A stretch of DNA of 64,000 bases, from contig BCJU01000001.1 in NCBI GenBank assembly GCA_001600355.1, forward strand, positions 2,749,178 to 2,813,177, in the 5' to 3' direction. The DNA comes from Meira nashicola. Lineage: Eukaryota; Basidiomycota; Exobasidiomycetes; Exobasidiales; Brachybasidiaceae. This document shows, one piece after another, positions 9,649 to 20,000 of this stretch. A model generated the notes under the pieces. The model had not been told where the DNA came from. It was given only the letters and a program-made list of their open reading frames with translations, and made no database searches. The first letter of the stretch is position 1; the number at the start of each line of letters is the position of its first letter. The position numbers and the translations under genes are program-made.

Positions 9649-12600
9649 ATGTCCGTCTTTGCCACACTTCGTCGTAGTGTTGGATTTGGAGGAGGAGGAG
9701 TAGGCAGCACTTCAACTTCACCCATAGCAAACAAGCCGACATCGATCACTTCTGCTGAATCAATCAATACAGAATCCGAACACAAAGTCAAGCCTAGTCC
9801 CACTTCAAACACAATTGCAAATTTGAGTTTGGAAAATAAGCATGGCAAGCACAAAGCAACTTATCCTATTAAAAAGGAGATCACAAAGATCGGTAGACTT
9901 GCTACAAACGATATACGCATTTATCGTGAAACAGTATCGAGAATTCATTGTGAAGTGCATGTAAAGGTGGAGAATTCTACATCGATTGCTTCTTTGCATG
10001 TATTCAATCCAAAAGGCCTAAAAATAAACGGGAAGGAGGTAGATAATGAAACAAAAGGGGAACGCATTGTGCCTCTGCTGGATGGTGATTTGATCGAAAT
10101 ATATTCCAACTTTTTTCGAATGCAACTAAACAAGGATGATTTTGACAAGGAGAATGATGAAAATTCACCTTCACTCTCCCATCAAGCAAGAAAATCTATT
10201 CGAATGAGCCTTGTACGCTCAAAAGTTAATCAAAAGACGGAATCGAATGAAATTGCTTCCTCTTCTTCTGCAACTCAAGAAAATGCTTCAACCGTCAGAA
10301 TCGAAAGATTGCCATTGGGAAGTTTAAGCTGTGCGCAAGTAGGCCAAGAGAAAGTAGAAAGCTCACAGATACAGGCTAGTAGGAATAGCCCCTTTGCAAC
10401 TTCTCCTTCGAAAAAGGTCATGGCGAAGCAAGGAAGGAGAAGCTTGGTATTCGCTACTCCCAGAAGAGAAAGTGTCAGTCAGCAATCCTGGACAGCAGAA
10501 CCTATCAAACGATCACAAAAACCCATCAGTCCCAAAAAACCCACCCAAGCCCTAAAAAATGACGCAGAAGGGGATGACTCGATCGTATTCATGGAGGAGA
10601 TAGAAGAGGAAAACGATAAAGAAGATCAGTCTGAAAAGGAGAATGAAATGCTACCAAACGAACTAGATGAGCTGCTTGCTGTAGCACCCGTAACTGGACC
10701 GGATTCCTTGAAGGACAACCAGATAGATGCTGAAAGCTGTAGCTATGCAAGACAAACAAAAAGTGTATCTCCCAAGAAAGTCAAGAGGCGGTCAAGTTTC
10801 TTTGGCAGAGCTGGCGTATTCGCCAATTGGAACTTTGGCTTCTATCCAGAAGAACGTAAAGCGGCAGAGGAAGAAGATGTGAACAGAGAACTAAGCCCAT
10901 CTCCTTCTCTCAGCCCAATAACTTCACCCAACGGTACTCGATATCTACCAGATCCACGACTTGATTCGCAGGGCAGACCTCGTCTACCGCGTAGTTTGAG
11001 CTCTCCCGACGGCCTTGGTCATAGCTCTCCAAAACGACGTATAGTAAGCTTGAGAACTGCAACTCTATTACGCCAAGGTCAAAATGCATTTGAACAGCAA
11101 AAATCCCGATCACCGCCTCCCTCACCGACGAAAAGCTCGTTATCAAACGGTACTACGCATTCATTGATGGGACAGATGCAACAACTTTTAATTTCTGTTG
11201 ATCGACCGAAAGATAGTAGCGATGCAGATGATGAAGATGAAATCGATCAAAGCCTAAGTCTTGCAGATGATGAGAAGCCAGAAGAGTTGATTGAAGCTCC
11301 AAAAGCGTCTCTACCTATAAGTAAGCCAAGGAAGTCGGACTCCTTAACGATTGAGCGAAGCAATCAAGCTAATGAGCACCGCAAAAGTCGTATTTCTATG
11401 CCTGCCAAATTGTTGAGTATTGTTTCGGTTGATGGTCATTCGAATGAAGATATCGAAGATCTTAAAAAGCAATGGCTTGCCGAACAAGAGGAGAGAGATG
11501 AGCAAGATGACCTAAAAGACCTTGTCCAAGACACTCTTGCAAATCAGGATCAAGGTCATGAAACTGATACAGACAGTGAGAACGAGAGTGACGATGAAGT
11601 CATAAATGCAAAACAAGACAATATTAGAGGCGAAGAGCCAGCCACTCCTTCATCCAAAATTCAATATGGTATGTTACGGTATATGGTCAGGGAAAATGCT
11701 GAATTGACAGCCCTATTAGATACTGTGGCTAATCCTGAAGGAGAGAAGGCAACAGAAAGTCACCAAGAAATACTGGAAGCGGCCAAAGAAGTAGAATTAG
11801 ATGCTGATGTGAAAGAAATATCACTTGTGGAAGAGTCTACAAAGAAGAATGATGTATCATCCAATGATGATGGCGAATGGCAGATTGTATCACCCAGACG
11901 TGCTAGATGGGAACCAAGCGAAAGGAAACCTATTGAGAACAGAAGAGTTTCCGATACATTTGCTTCACAGAAAAAGCAAAAAGTCTCTCCAAAGAAAAAG
12001 TCTCAGCGAAGGGTCACTGCTGCAGTCACGACTTCATTGCCTATACAGTCAGGAAGCAGCAGCAGCAGCAAATTATCTACAGGTGATAAATATGACACAG
12101 AAAAGCAGTCAAACGAGCAAGATATGGCATTGTCAACAGTTCTGTCAAACGAAATTCTAATAGTGGAAGAGCCAAAAGCTGAGCAAAAATCACCGAAGAA
12201 GAGATCTCCAAGTAAGCAATCTCTAGTCAAGCGATCACCGGCAAAAGTAAAATTAGCCCCCGAAAACTCTTCGTCATCTGGAATAGATACGGTGGATGAA
12301 GTCATTACTAATACTCTCCTAGAGGAGGTGCACGATTCTTCTTCTGATATTGCATCAAAGAATGGTAAAAACCCAATGAAGACAAAGCAAGAGACAAGAA
12401 GTCCTTTGAAGGGTATTTCGCCGAGCAAAAAGGTGAACAGTAACATTGTTGCCGCACCACTCCCCTCTTCACCGAAAAGACTGAGATCACGCAGTCCTGT
12501 AAAGCAAATTGATGAGAAACATGAAGAGGATGACGATAAAGAGAATGAAATCCCAATCGCCCTTCAATCTTCATCACCAGCGAAAAAGACCAGATCAGCG

Positions 12601-12942
12601 GCCAAGCCAGCACAAAGTCGAGGAAGAAAGAAGTCCAAAGAAGAATCAGAAATGCAAGGGACAGAAGCTGAACCGGTCGATAAAAGTACTTTGAATACAC
12701 GTCGCTCGACAAGGACCACAAAAAAGGCTTCCTCTAAACTTGATATTCCCGCTTCGGAACCTGCGATGCCGATGTCTGAGCCAAACGTTCGTACCACTCG
12801 AAGCGGAAGATCTGTTCGTAAACCAAAAGATTTAGCACAACCCACAACTGTGGTTGAAGTTCAATCTGACCCTGTCGAACCTGCAACTTCGAACACGGGA
12901 AGGATAACTCGCAATCGAGCTCGCAAAGCAGCAGCTGCATAG
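9649..12942 (+). CDS. Large FHA-domain protein with SPKK-type repeats (Ki-67-like architecture)
   Basis: Probable nuclear, chromatin-linked phosphopeptide-binding protein of 1097 residues. The FHA domain spans about 60-145. It has GRLATNDIRI near 82, the phosphopeptide loop SRIHCEV near 97 and NPKGLKINGKEV near 118. The remaining 950 residues are disordered and full of S/T-P-x-K/R motifs (SPSKK, SPKK, SPAK and SPVK, a dozen or more). These are both CDK sites and histone-H1-like minor-groove binders. A conserved-looking WQIVSPRRARWEP sits near 745. The tail (about 1015-1097) is repeatedly basic with RSTRTTKK, TRSGRSVRKPKD and ITRNRARK. An N-terminal FHA with a long CDK-site tail resembles animal Ki-67; orthology is not shown. 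The start is the first ATG. Confidence 0.8.
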   Translation: MSVFATLRRSVGFGGGGVGSTSTSPIANKPTSITSAESINTESEHKVKPSPTSNTIANLSLENKHGKHKATYPIKKEITKIGRLATNDIRIYRETVSRIHCEVHVKVENSTSIASLHVFNPKGLKINGKEVDNETKGERIVPLLDGDLIEIYSNFFRMQLNKDDFDKENDENSPSLSHQARKSIRMSLVRSKVNQKTESNEIASSSSATQENASTVRIERLPLGSLSCAQVGQEKVESSQIQASRNSPFATSPSKKVMAKQGRRSLVFATPRRESVSQQSWTAEPIKRSQKPISPKKPTQALKNDAEGDDSIVFMEEIEEENDKEDQSEKENEMLPNELDELLAVAPVTGPDSLKDNQIDAESCSYARQTKSVSPKKVKRRSSFFGRAGVFANWNFGFYPEERKAAEEEDVNRELSPSPSLSPITSPNGTRYLPDPRLDSQGRPRLPRSLSSPDGLGHSSPKRRIVSLRTATLLRQGQNAFEQQKSRSPPPSPTKSSLSNGTTHSLMGQMQQLLISVDRPKDSSDADDEDEIDQSLSLADDEKPEELIEAPKASLPISKPRKSDSLTIERSNQANEHRKSRISMPAKLLSIVSVDGHSNEDIEDLKKQWLAEQEERDEQDDLKDLVQDTLANQDQGHETDTDSENESDDEVINAKQDNIRGEEPATPSSKIQYGMLRYMVRENAELTALLDTVANPEGEKATESHQEILEAAKEVELDADVKEISLVEESTKKNDVSSNDDGEWQIVSPRRARWEPSERKPIENRRVSDTFASQKKQKVSPKKKSQRRVTAAVTTSLPIQSGSSSSSKLSTGDKYDTEKQSNEQDMALSTVLSNEILIVEEPKAEQKSPKKRSPSKQSLVKRSPAKVKLAPENSSSSGIDTVDEVITNTLLEEVHDSSSDIASKNGKNPMKTKQETRSPLKGISPSKKVNSNIVAAPLPSSPKRLRSRSPVKQIDEKHEEDDDKENEIPIALQSSSPAKKTRSAAKPAQSRGRKKSKEESEMQGTEAEPVDKSTLNTRRSTRTTKKASSKLDIPASEPAMPMSEPNVRTTRSGRSVRKPKDLAQPTTVVEVQSDPVEPATSNTGRITRNRARKAAAA

Positions 12943-13216
12943 GTACTCTATTTTTCTTCCAAATAATTAGAAGTTTAGTTTGTATAAGGACAGAATATAT
13001 TTCTTGCAAACATCATATACAAGTCAGTAAACATTACATGAGGAGAAAGGAAATGAAAGAAGGGCAATGATGGGAAAGTAATAGCAAATAAAGAAGCAAT
13101 GAGAAAAGTATGCGAAACAGTCCAGAGATACAGCGTTAGAAGAAAATGAACAATATGAAGTGTACGATTAATGTGATAGCGATAATTGCACGCTAAGCCC
13201 GTTCACGCACGCATTC

Positions 13217-13759
13217 TTAAATATCCAAGGAGCCAGTTAAAATTGCACCGATAAAAGCAACCAAAGGAGCGTATGGCCAATGATTGAAATGTCCTTTGCC
13301 GACTTTGAAATAGCAAATTGCACCATCCAAAACAGCTTGTGAACTTGCGAATAAAAATAGATAAGCTGCCGTTTGACGAGTTCCAAAGTATAAAGCGAGA
13401 ATTAAAGAAGCACCGATGAATAAATCGCGTGCACCAACGACAAAGATTAAAGCATCAATTGCAGTTTGTTGTTTTGGTAAAATTGGATAATCTAATTCAA
13501 AGAAAGAAGCACCTAATTTTGGATTAATGAAATCTAAAATTCCAAAAGAAAGGAATAAAATTCCGATCGCATAACCAGCAAAATGAACGTATTTTGATTT
13601 AGAAGAAAAAACTGTACGTAAAGCACGAACGCGACTTGGACCTGCAGCTTTCTTTGCTTTTGCTTTTAAACCTGTTGAAGAACGACGTCTAGAAGGCGTT
13701 CTTGGCTTCTTTTCAGAATTAGCAGGCGAAGCTGTTGAATCGGATTTCTTTGGTGCCAT
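13217..13759 (-). CDS. Small four-helix membrane protein, DUF4267-like
   Basis: A 180-residue protein with a basic, Ser-rich cytosolic N-terminus (1-55, PRTPSRRRSSTGLKAKAKKA) followed by four predicted membrane helices. These lie at about 60-78 (AGYAIGILFLSFGILDF), 98-115 (ALIFVVGARDLFIGASL), 125-145 and 160-180. The VGARDLFIGASLILAL segment and spacing resemble DUF4267 (about 110-150 residues in other fungi), whose function is unknown to me. The start is the first ATG; the 3' end is convergent with the FHA gene, 274 bp away. Confidence 0.7.
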   Translation of the reverse strand: MAPKKSDSTASPANSEKKPRTPSRRRSSTGLKAKAKKAAGPSRVRALRTVFSSKSKYVHFAGYAIGILFLSFGILDFINPKLGASFFELDYPILPKQQTAIDALIFVVGARDLFIGASLILALYFGTRQTAAYLFLFASSQAVLDGAICYFKVGKGHFNHWPYAPLVAFIGAILTGSLDI

Positions 13760-15331
13760 GATGACGAAAAGTTAATGTATGTACGTATGTATGTAGAATA
13801 AACAATATGGATGGAGGATAAGAAATGCATCCACACGCGTTTCGCGTTATTTGACGGGGTGTTGTTCTTTTTCTTTTTTTTTAATCATGGGCGCGGCGCC
13901 AAAAAGGTTATTTTGGATTTCATAGTAGAATCTACAAGGGCGGCGCTTTACTCTTCCTGCGAAGCAGATCTTAATAAATTCAAACGCGTCACACATATTT
14001 GTTAAATCGCCGTTAACACTGTAAAAAATGGAAGGGCGGGAAGTATGTAGGGGTTGGGGAAAATTGAATGTGTGACATGCGGGAGAAGCGCCGGCGCAGG
14101 GTAACATTTAAATTCGGATTTCTATATTTGGCCTTCTTTGTTCGTTGTCTTTTGTGAATGATGATACACCATTTCTAGATTAAAAATCACAATGTAGCAC
14201 TAACAAGCTGTTTTAAATGAATTCTGGAGAGAAAGCTTGAGTGTCTCAATTGTAGGAGAGGTGGGAAGTTAACCTTGAATGCGCCGGCGCTCACGTGCTA
14301 TATCGTCAAAATGTCCAGGTCTACACGAATGGAAATAGAGTGAATGCCCGTTTGGCTCTCAAGGGTTTCGGCATACATAAAATGTAGATGTGGGTATGTA
14401 TGTATTTCATTCTTTGAAGGAAGTGTATGCAACTTTAGTGAGACCTGCAATGCAAAGAGATTTATTTATTCCGATTGACTGAAATATTGTATCCTCGGGT
14501 TCATAAGATTACGCTTATGCTAAAAGAGATACTTGCATAAATATAGTACACAAAGCACCGGCGCGCATTCAATCTTTACACTGTCGAATTGCCAACACTT
14601 TTTTGCAGATCTAAGCATCATTTTTGTGAAAACGCAAATGTGAAAGCTAGTGTGCGATTAAATGCCCTCTTTCTTCTCCACTTTTCGTGCCAATTTAGCT
14701 TTTTCATTTTTAGCTCTTTTTCGTTCAAATGACCTTTTCTTTTTCCTGGTGCTTTGCCTTTCCTTTTCGTCATTTATGATGACACTGCACTCCTTGGCTT
14801 TACTTATGCTTTAAAGCAAAGAAATTCCTCTTCTTCCAATCAAAAAAATAATTTTATAATTTGCCCCGCCTTTTTTCTTTAGCTTTTGTACGGTAGTATA
14901 CCCCACTATAATGACCAGAAGAAATTTATATTTTGAGATCCCTCTTTATTTTACACAGATCCTTTCCGCTCTTTCGGACCTGTTTTGTTTGTTTGTTATA
15001 TTCGATTTCAGACTGATGTAATGGCGGAGCGAAACGGCGTTCCGTTTTACATAACCCATTTAGGAATTTTATACAGTTGGCAGTTGGAAAGCCGCGTTAT
15101 TCCTGTTTTTAGACTTTGAGGTGCATATACGTACATAAATCGCCTGTTCAAATGTATGCCCCACTTCATTCTGGAAGTTAAGATTATCGTTAAAGCAGTG
15201 CTTATATCCATCCGTTCGTTATTCTAATTCTTCTTTTTTACCTTCACCATCTATTCTGCTTCTCACACTCCACCTCAAGTAGAGAACCTTTGTCATAACT
15301 TTCATAACTCTTATTAAACTTTATATTCATC
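13760..15331. promoter_or_regulatory. 1.57-kb divergent promoter with GC-rich palindromes and an E-box
   Basis: No gene is visible. It contains GTAT tetranucleotide tracts (13775-13794, 14393-14405) and a potential hairpin ACGCG-TTT-CGCGT near 13836. The 10-bp palindrome GCGCCGGCGC occurs at 14088-14097 and again at 14281-14290, and the second copy is followed directly by CACGTG (14292-14297). A partial CCGGCGC copy lies at 14558-14564, and there is a pyrimidine-rich stretch just before the CRAL-TRIO start. Confidence 0.5.
14088..14297. repeat. Two copies of palindrome GCGCCGGCGC, the second abutting an E-box
   Basis: Perfect 10-bp palindromes at 14088-14097 and 14281-14290; one base after the second lies CACGTG (14292-14297). 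They may be binding sites for dimeric zinc-cluster and bHLH factors. Confidence 0.6.
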
Positions 15332-17323
15332 ATGGCTGTCAAAGAGATTGGAATGGCAGAAGTGCCTCTTCCTGAAGGCTATGCCGGAAATTTGACAGAT
15401 GAACAAGACAAGAAGCTCAAAACTCTATGGCTAGACGTGAGTATAAAGAAGAACTTTTGAATTGTTATGAATGAATGCATGTATACTGATTTGATTTCCA
15501 TCTAGTTCTTCAAATGTTGCGACGAAGCAAGCGGAAACAAGACAAAAGGTGAAGGTGATGGATTACAAGAAGAAGAAACAAAAGGTGATCCAAAAGATGC
15601 CGGAATTCCAAAAGGAGATGAAGCAAAAGAAGAAGCAAAAAAACAAGAAGAGAAAGCAGCAATGGAAGCATTACAAAAAGAATACGGCTCAGAAGCTTTA
15701 CGTAACTCTTTCTGGCGTTTAGTCAAATTTGACGATCCTGATACGATCATGTTACGTTTCATGCGTGCACGCAAATGGGATACGACCCGTGCTGTTGCCA
15801 TGTTGGCAGGATGTATAAAATGGCGTTTAGATAACGGTGTTGATGATCTTGCCGAACAAGGTGATTTGAGCAATGGTGAAAAAGTTGAAAAGTTTTTGGA
15901 ACAACAAAGAAGTGGAAAGACTTATGCTTTGGGTACCGCTTTGAACGAACAACCAATTTGTTACATTCACGTCGCACGCCATTACACTTTCTCACAACCT
16001 GGTACTTCCATGCAAAAATACGTCATTTATGCTATGGAATCTTTCCGTTTGTTGATCATGCCTCCAAACGATAAAGCCGTTATCCTTTTCGACATGACTG
16101 GCTTTGGAATTCGTAATATGGACTGGAACTGTATCTTGTTCATTGTTAAATGCTTGGAAGCATATTTCCCCGAATCTTTGGGAATCATGATGATTCATAA
16201 TGCTCCATGGATCTTTAACCAAATTTGGAAAGTTTTGGCTCCTTTACTTGACCCTGTCGTTCGATCAAAAATTCGTTTCACAAAAGGTCCATCAGATATG
16301 GAAGACAAGATTCCCAAAGAACGTTTCTTGGAACCACTTAAAGGAACGATGAAGACTAAATTCGAATTTATCGAACCAGAACAAGATGATAATAAATTAC
16401 ACGAAGATAAGGAAAAGCGTGAGAGTACAATGAAGAATTATATGGATTTGGCCAAAGAGTATGAAGATGCTACTCGTGAATGGGCAGAAAAAGATACCAG
16501 CAAAACATCTGACAAACGTGAATTATTGGTCAAGAAATTGCGTGTTGCCCAATTCGAAATGGAACCTTACTGGCGTGGAAAGACTGTCGTTCATAGAGCC
16601 GGTCAAATCGATGGTCAAGGTATTGTTACTTGGGTTTATGAACAGAAAGATGGCGAAACGATTCGTCACGTTGTAGGACGTCGTCACTGTGTAGCAGTGA
16701 TGAAGCGTGAAATCAAAGAAATTGAAGAAGGTTCTTCAATCAAAGATGCTGAAAAGAAAACCGAAGAAGCAGAACAGAGTAGCGATTGGATCAAATTGTA
16801 TGGAGATGAAAAGACTGCTCGATTCATCGAAGGTCCTCGTGTTGATGGAAAGATTCCTCCTCTTGGCTGGTTGAGCGAACAAACCAAGCAACATGGCGGT
16901 GTGATTGATTCTATCAAACAAAAGTCTCCTGCTGATGAATCTGCTGAAAAGTCTAACGGTGATGCTGCTGCCGCTGCCGGTGGTGCTGCTGCCGCAAGTG
17001 GTGCCGCTGCTGGAGGAGCCGTTGCCGCTGGTCATGCTGACAGTGAAAAGGAAGAACTTCCAGCAAAGGACACATTCGAAGATGCACCACAAGCACCTCA
17101 AGAAGACACTGCAAAGGCTGTCAACGGAGATGCAAAAGTAGACGAAAAGGCAGACACAGCAGAAGGAGGAGGTGCAGCACCTGATGCTTCCGAATTAAAG
17201 GAAAACAAAGTATCTAACAACGAAAATGGTGATAGCAAACCTGCCGCCGTCGAAAAAGCACAAGAGAAAGGTCAAACTCTTGGTAGAAAATTCAAAGGCA
17301 TTTTCGGCAAGATCAAGGCTTAA
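15332..17323 (+). CDS. CRAL-TRIO (Sec14-like, Csr1-type) lipid-transfer protein, one intron
   Basis: Probable phosphatidylinositol/phosphatidylcholine transfer protein. Exon 1 is 15332-15436 (35 codons, starting MAVKEIGMAEV). A 69-nt intron (15437-15505, GTGAGT to CTAG) leads in frame to exon 2 at 15506, giving 640 residues. The opening PLPEGYAGNLTDEQDKKLK resembles fungal Csr1-type proteins. CRAL-TRIO-N lies near 85-160 (IMLRFMRARKWDTTRAV). The lipid-binding lobe is at about 180-310 (VILFDMTGFGIRNMDW, FPESLGIMMIHNAPWIF). A second folded region follows near 340-500. The last 120 residues are low-complexity Ala/Gly/Glu, ending with a basic GRKFKGIFGKIKA that could bind membranes. Reading only the long second-exon frame would lose the first 87 residues. 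Confidence 0.85.
15437..15505 (+). other. Spliceosomal intron (69 nt) in the CRAL-TRIO gene
   Basis: Donor GTGAGT and acceptor CATCTAG, phase 0. It joins LWLD to FFKCCDEASG. Its size matches the introns of the TGF-repeat and SDR genes. Confidence 0.85.
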
Positions 17324-17513
17324 ATCCTTTTATGGCAAATTTAAAATTTAATTCCTCGTTATCTGTCGCACATACACTAGATCTGTCTATAATTATGAAG
17401 CTTATTCAACGCAAGTGCTTTTTCGCTCTCTGCTTATACTAATAAACCTTACACATGCTACTACACTAGTACCTATGAAATGATATCCGTTTCCGGCTTC
17501 TTATTATTGTCAA

Positions 17514-19748
17514 TTAGAAATACACTGTGATAAAGTTACCTCTGCTATAATTCTGATTCGAAAAACCATTATTGTCTTCCGATTCATCTTCAAGGGTTCC
17601 AACAATAGCTGAACCCCATCTTCCATGAATTGCGTCTAATACACGAGCACGTTCCCATTCATAACTTGATACTCTTTTTCCACTGACAGGACAACGAGGA
17701 GGAGTGGACCAAGAGGATGAAGTAGAAGAAGTAGAATTCTGGCCTCGTCTGCTTGCAAAAGGAGCAACGCCATGCGAAATTGCAAAACCGGTAAACATTC
17801 CAGGTACGCTTGCTCCATCTGATTGAGTGACCATAGAAGCAAGATCTGTCAAACTTTCATCGTCAAAAGCTGACCGCATTCGTTCATCCTCCAAACCTTG
17901 CATTCCTCCTCTACGTGCCGCTTCTAATTGACGAGAACGTTGAACATGTCCATTATGACGTGCCAAAGCAATCGCTTCACGTCCTACTAATGATTGTGTA
18001 TTTCTGTTCGAGTTGACAGAATCCCAAGCACCTATACCATGTGCTAAAACTGAACGACCTAGACCAGGTTTGTGTGATAAAAAATATGGACTATTCGTAA
18101 ATTGTGCGATTCCATGATGTGCTGCATGCCATTGACCATTAAATGTTCCTTGATTAGGTTTAGCCCGTACTTCATCCCCACATTCTAGTTTTTCATTGAA
18201 AGCTGGACAATCGGTTAGAACAAGATGTTGCAGCCTTGGCCAAATTAAGCGACGGACAGGATGGTTTGTTGAATGAATTCCAATATTTGATAATACAGCT
18301 CCATTAATCCAATGACAAGCAGACAGATCCAAAATTCGTAAATTTGACGTTCTTCTGGCTAGCTTTTTGAGGAATGCTAATGCTTCAGATGCAATTTCAG
18401 GGCTCAAACCTGTAAAAGACTCTTCTGTCGAATCTTCTTTCACTTTATCTTTGGTCAAATACCAATCCTCAGTCCCGGGAAGTAGCTTAGTTGCCGCTAA
18501 ACTTAACATCTCTAGGTTCGTCATCTGATCGAGCATATTGACAAGTGTAGTACTCGTTCGTAGGCATTTGCGCATCTTTCCTACACTTGAATGTGTTGCA
18601 TCATCTCCATATCCCCAACCTGCCAGGCTTAAAGCTCGTATATGGTTTGCCTCTATGGAGGGGCTCAGCACAAGATCTTTTAAAGATCTAGCACTAATTG
18701 AAGCGAAAGATAGATCGATTATGCTGAGAGTAGCACTTGTATCCCACTCCGTCTGTTCGGATTCGTTATCCCAAGATTCTAGCATATTCTCGTCACCTTC
18801 TTCGAATGAATCCTCTTCTTCTTGTGACTCAACTTCTTCCGTCGAAGATTCTTCACTTTTGCCGAATAATGCCCGTAATCCTGCTTCACCAAGACCTTTC
18901 GTGCGTGCATGTCGTCCCGCCAGTCCAAGTGCTCTTTCTTTAAGGTGTACTGGAAGTGCAAGTAGCTTTTGTTCAAATTGTTTCGATGATGTAAAAGAAC
19001 GATCACTGAGAGCAGTAATAATAGAAATTAAGGTGATGTCTGCAAGGGAAGATATATTTTGTCCATGCTCATGTTTGACGCCACTTGATTCTGCATTGCG
19101 TCCATGTTCATATTGAGAAAAGAATAATCTTGATGCTGCAAGTGCTCTTTTTCTATCTATTTTACGTTCTATGATTGGTTCATCCACTATTTCTGATTGC
19201 TCTTCTCCCTTCTTGTTACCATTATGCGTCCAGCTGGAAGGTGGTACAGGTCCAGCAAATTTTCGTCGAAGTTGGTTCATACGTCTTGCCTCCACACTAT
19301 CTTGTTGCGATAATTGTGTTGCAGCTAAATAAGACGTTCCTGCCCTTGCAGATGCTGAAGAAGAAGCATTGATATGAGAGAGATTTGGATGAAATGAAGG
19401 AGCATTACCTCTCATAGACGATGGTGAAGATCCATTCTGACTGTTCAGCCGACTTCCAGATCTTTGACGAGCTTCTAAATTTTGAGCTCTTCTTCTATCC
19501 TCAATTCGCATTAGATTCAATTTGTCTGACATGGTAAGCTTCTTGGATCCTTCTGAAGCATTTTCCCTCTCTCGACGTCTAAGACGAGGGAGATGCTCCA
19601 ATTTTGAGGATTGAGAGGAGCCTTGCCCAGTTATGCTAGAAGATGTGTCAATTACCATACTGCTTGACGAAGTGCCGGTGCTTTCATCATTATTGAGATT
19701 AAAAAGTTGATCGTTGAATTGTTGATCTGAGCTCCATTTTTCAATCAT
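17514..19748 (-). CDS. LRR-like orphan protein with conserved-looking C-terminal motif
   Basis: I do not recognise an ortholog. The 744-residue protein has a disordered, Arg/Ser-rich N-terminus (1-200), an acidic stretch near 300-330, and a leucine-rich-repeat-like region at about 335-510. LRR-like lines include LSIIDLSFASI, IRALSLAGWGYGD, LEMLSLAATKL, LRILDLSACHWING and LQHLVLTDCPAF. A C-terminal segment near 683-720 (PPRCPVSGKRVSSYEWERAR and the following residues to GTLEDE) is ordered-looking and not LRR. The DLSACHW pattern recalls F-box/LRR substrate receptors, but I see no F-box. It is convergent with the CRAL-TRIO gene, 190 bp apart. The start is the first in-frame ATG. Confidence 0.75.
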   Translation of the reverse strand: MIEKWSSDQQFNDQLFNLNNDESTGTSSSSMVIDTSSSITGQGSSQSSKLEHLPRLRRRERENASEGSKKLTMSDKLNLMRIEDRRRAQNLEARQRSGSRLNSQNGSSPSSMRGNAPSFHPNLSHINASSSASARAGTSYLAATQLSQQDSVEARRMNQLRRKFAGPVPPSSWTHNGNKKGEEQSEIVDEPIIERKIDRKRALAASRLFFSQYEHGRNAESSGVKHEHGQNISSLADITLISIITALSDRSFTSSKQFEQKLLALPVHLKERALGLAGRHARTKGLGEAGLRALFGKSEESSTEEVESQEEEDSFEEGDENMLESWDNESEQTEWDTSATLSIIDLSFASISARSLKDLVLSPSIEANHIRALSLAGWGYGDDATHSSVGKMRKCLRTSTTLVNMLDQMTNLEMLSLAATKLLPGTEDWYLTKDKVKEDSTEESFTGLSPEIASEALAFLKKLARRTSNLRILDLSACHWINGAVLSNIGIHSTNHPVRRLIWPRLQHLVLTDCPAFNEKLECGDEVRAKPNQGTFNGQWHAAHHGIAQFTNSPYFLSHKPGLGRSVLAHGIGAWDSVNSNRNTQSLVGREAIALARHNGHVQRSRQLEAARRGGMQGLEDERMRSAFDDESLTDLASMVTQSDGASVPGMFTGFAISHGVAPFASRRGQNSTSSTSSSWSTPPRCPVSGKRVSSYEWERARVLDAIHGRWGSAIVGTLEDESEDNNGFSNQNYSRGNFITVYF

Positions 19749-20000
19749 CGAGAAACCTCTGTTGAGGAAGAGCTTACCTTGTTGTAGTACAACGTCAACC
19801 AGTAAGGAACAATAAATGCAACACTTTCTTGCACGTCAGCGTTAAAGACTTGCATGAGCGGATTTAATAAAGTTAAAGACAAACGTTGCGCCCGCCCTTT
19901 TGCATATCATTTACCCCGCGCTGATAAAGCTAACCACAGAGTGCCGCCCTAATCTTTCAATTCTTACCAAACATCACTCATCTCAAAAACACAAGCACAG

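Noticed and set aside
14158..14260. Possible C/D snoRNA starting at ATGATGA (14158)
   Set aside because: No CTGA box D at a sensible distance and no terminal stem.
19749..19800. Possible 5' intron of the LRR-like gene (GTAAGC ... ACAG)
   Set aside because: It would be only about 25 nt, too short for a spliceosomal intron.
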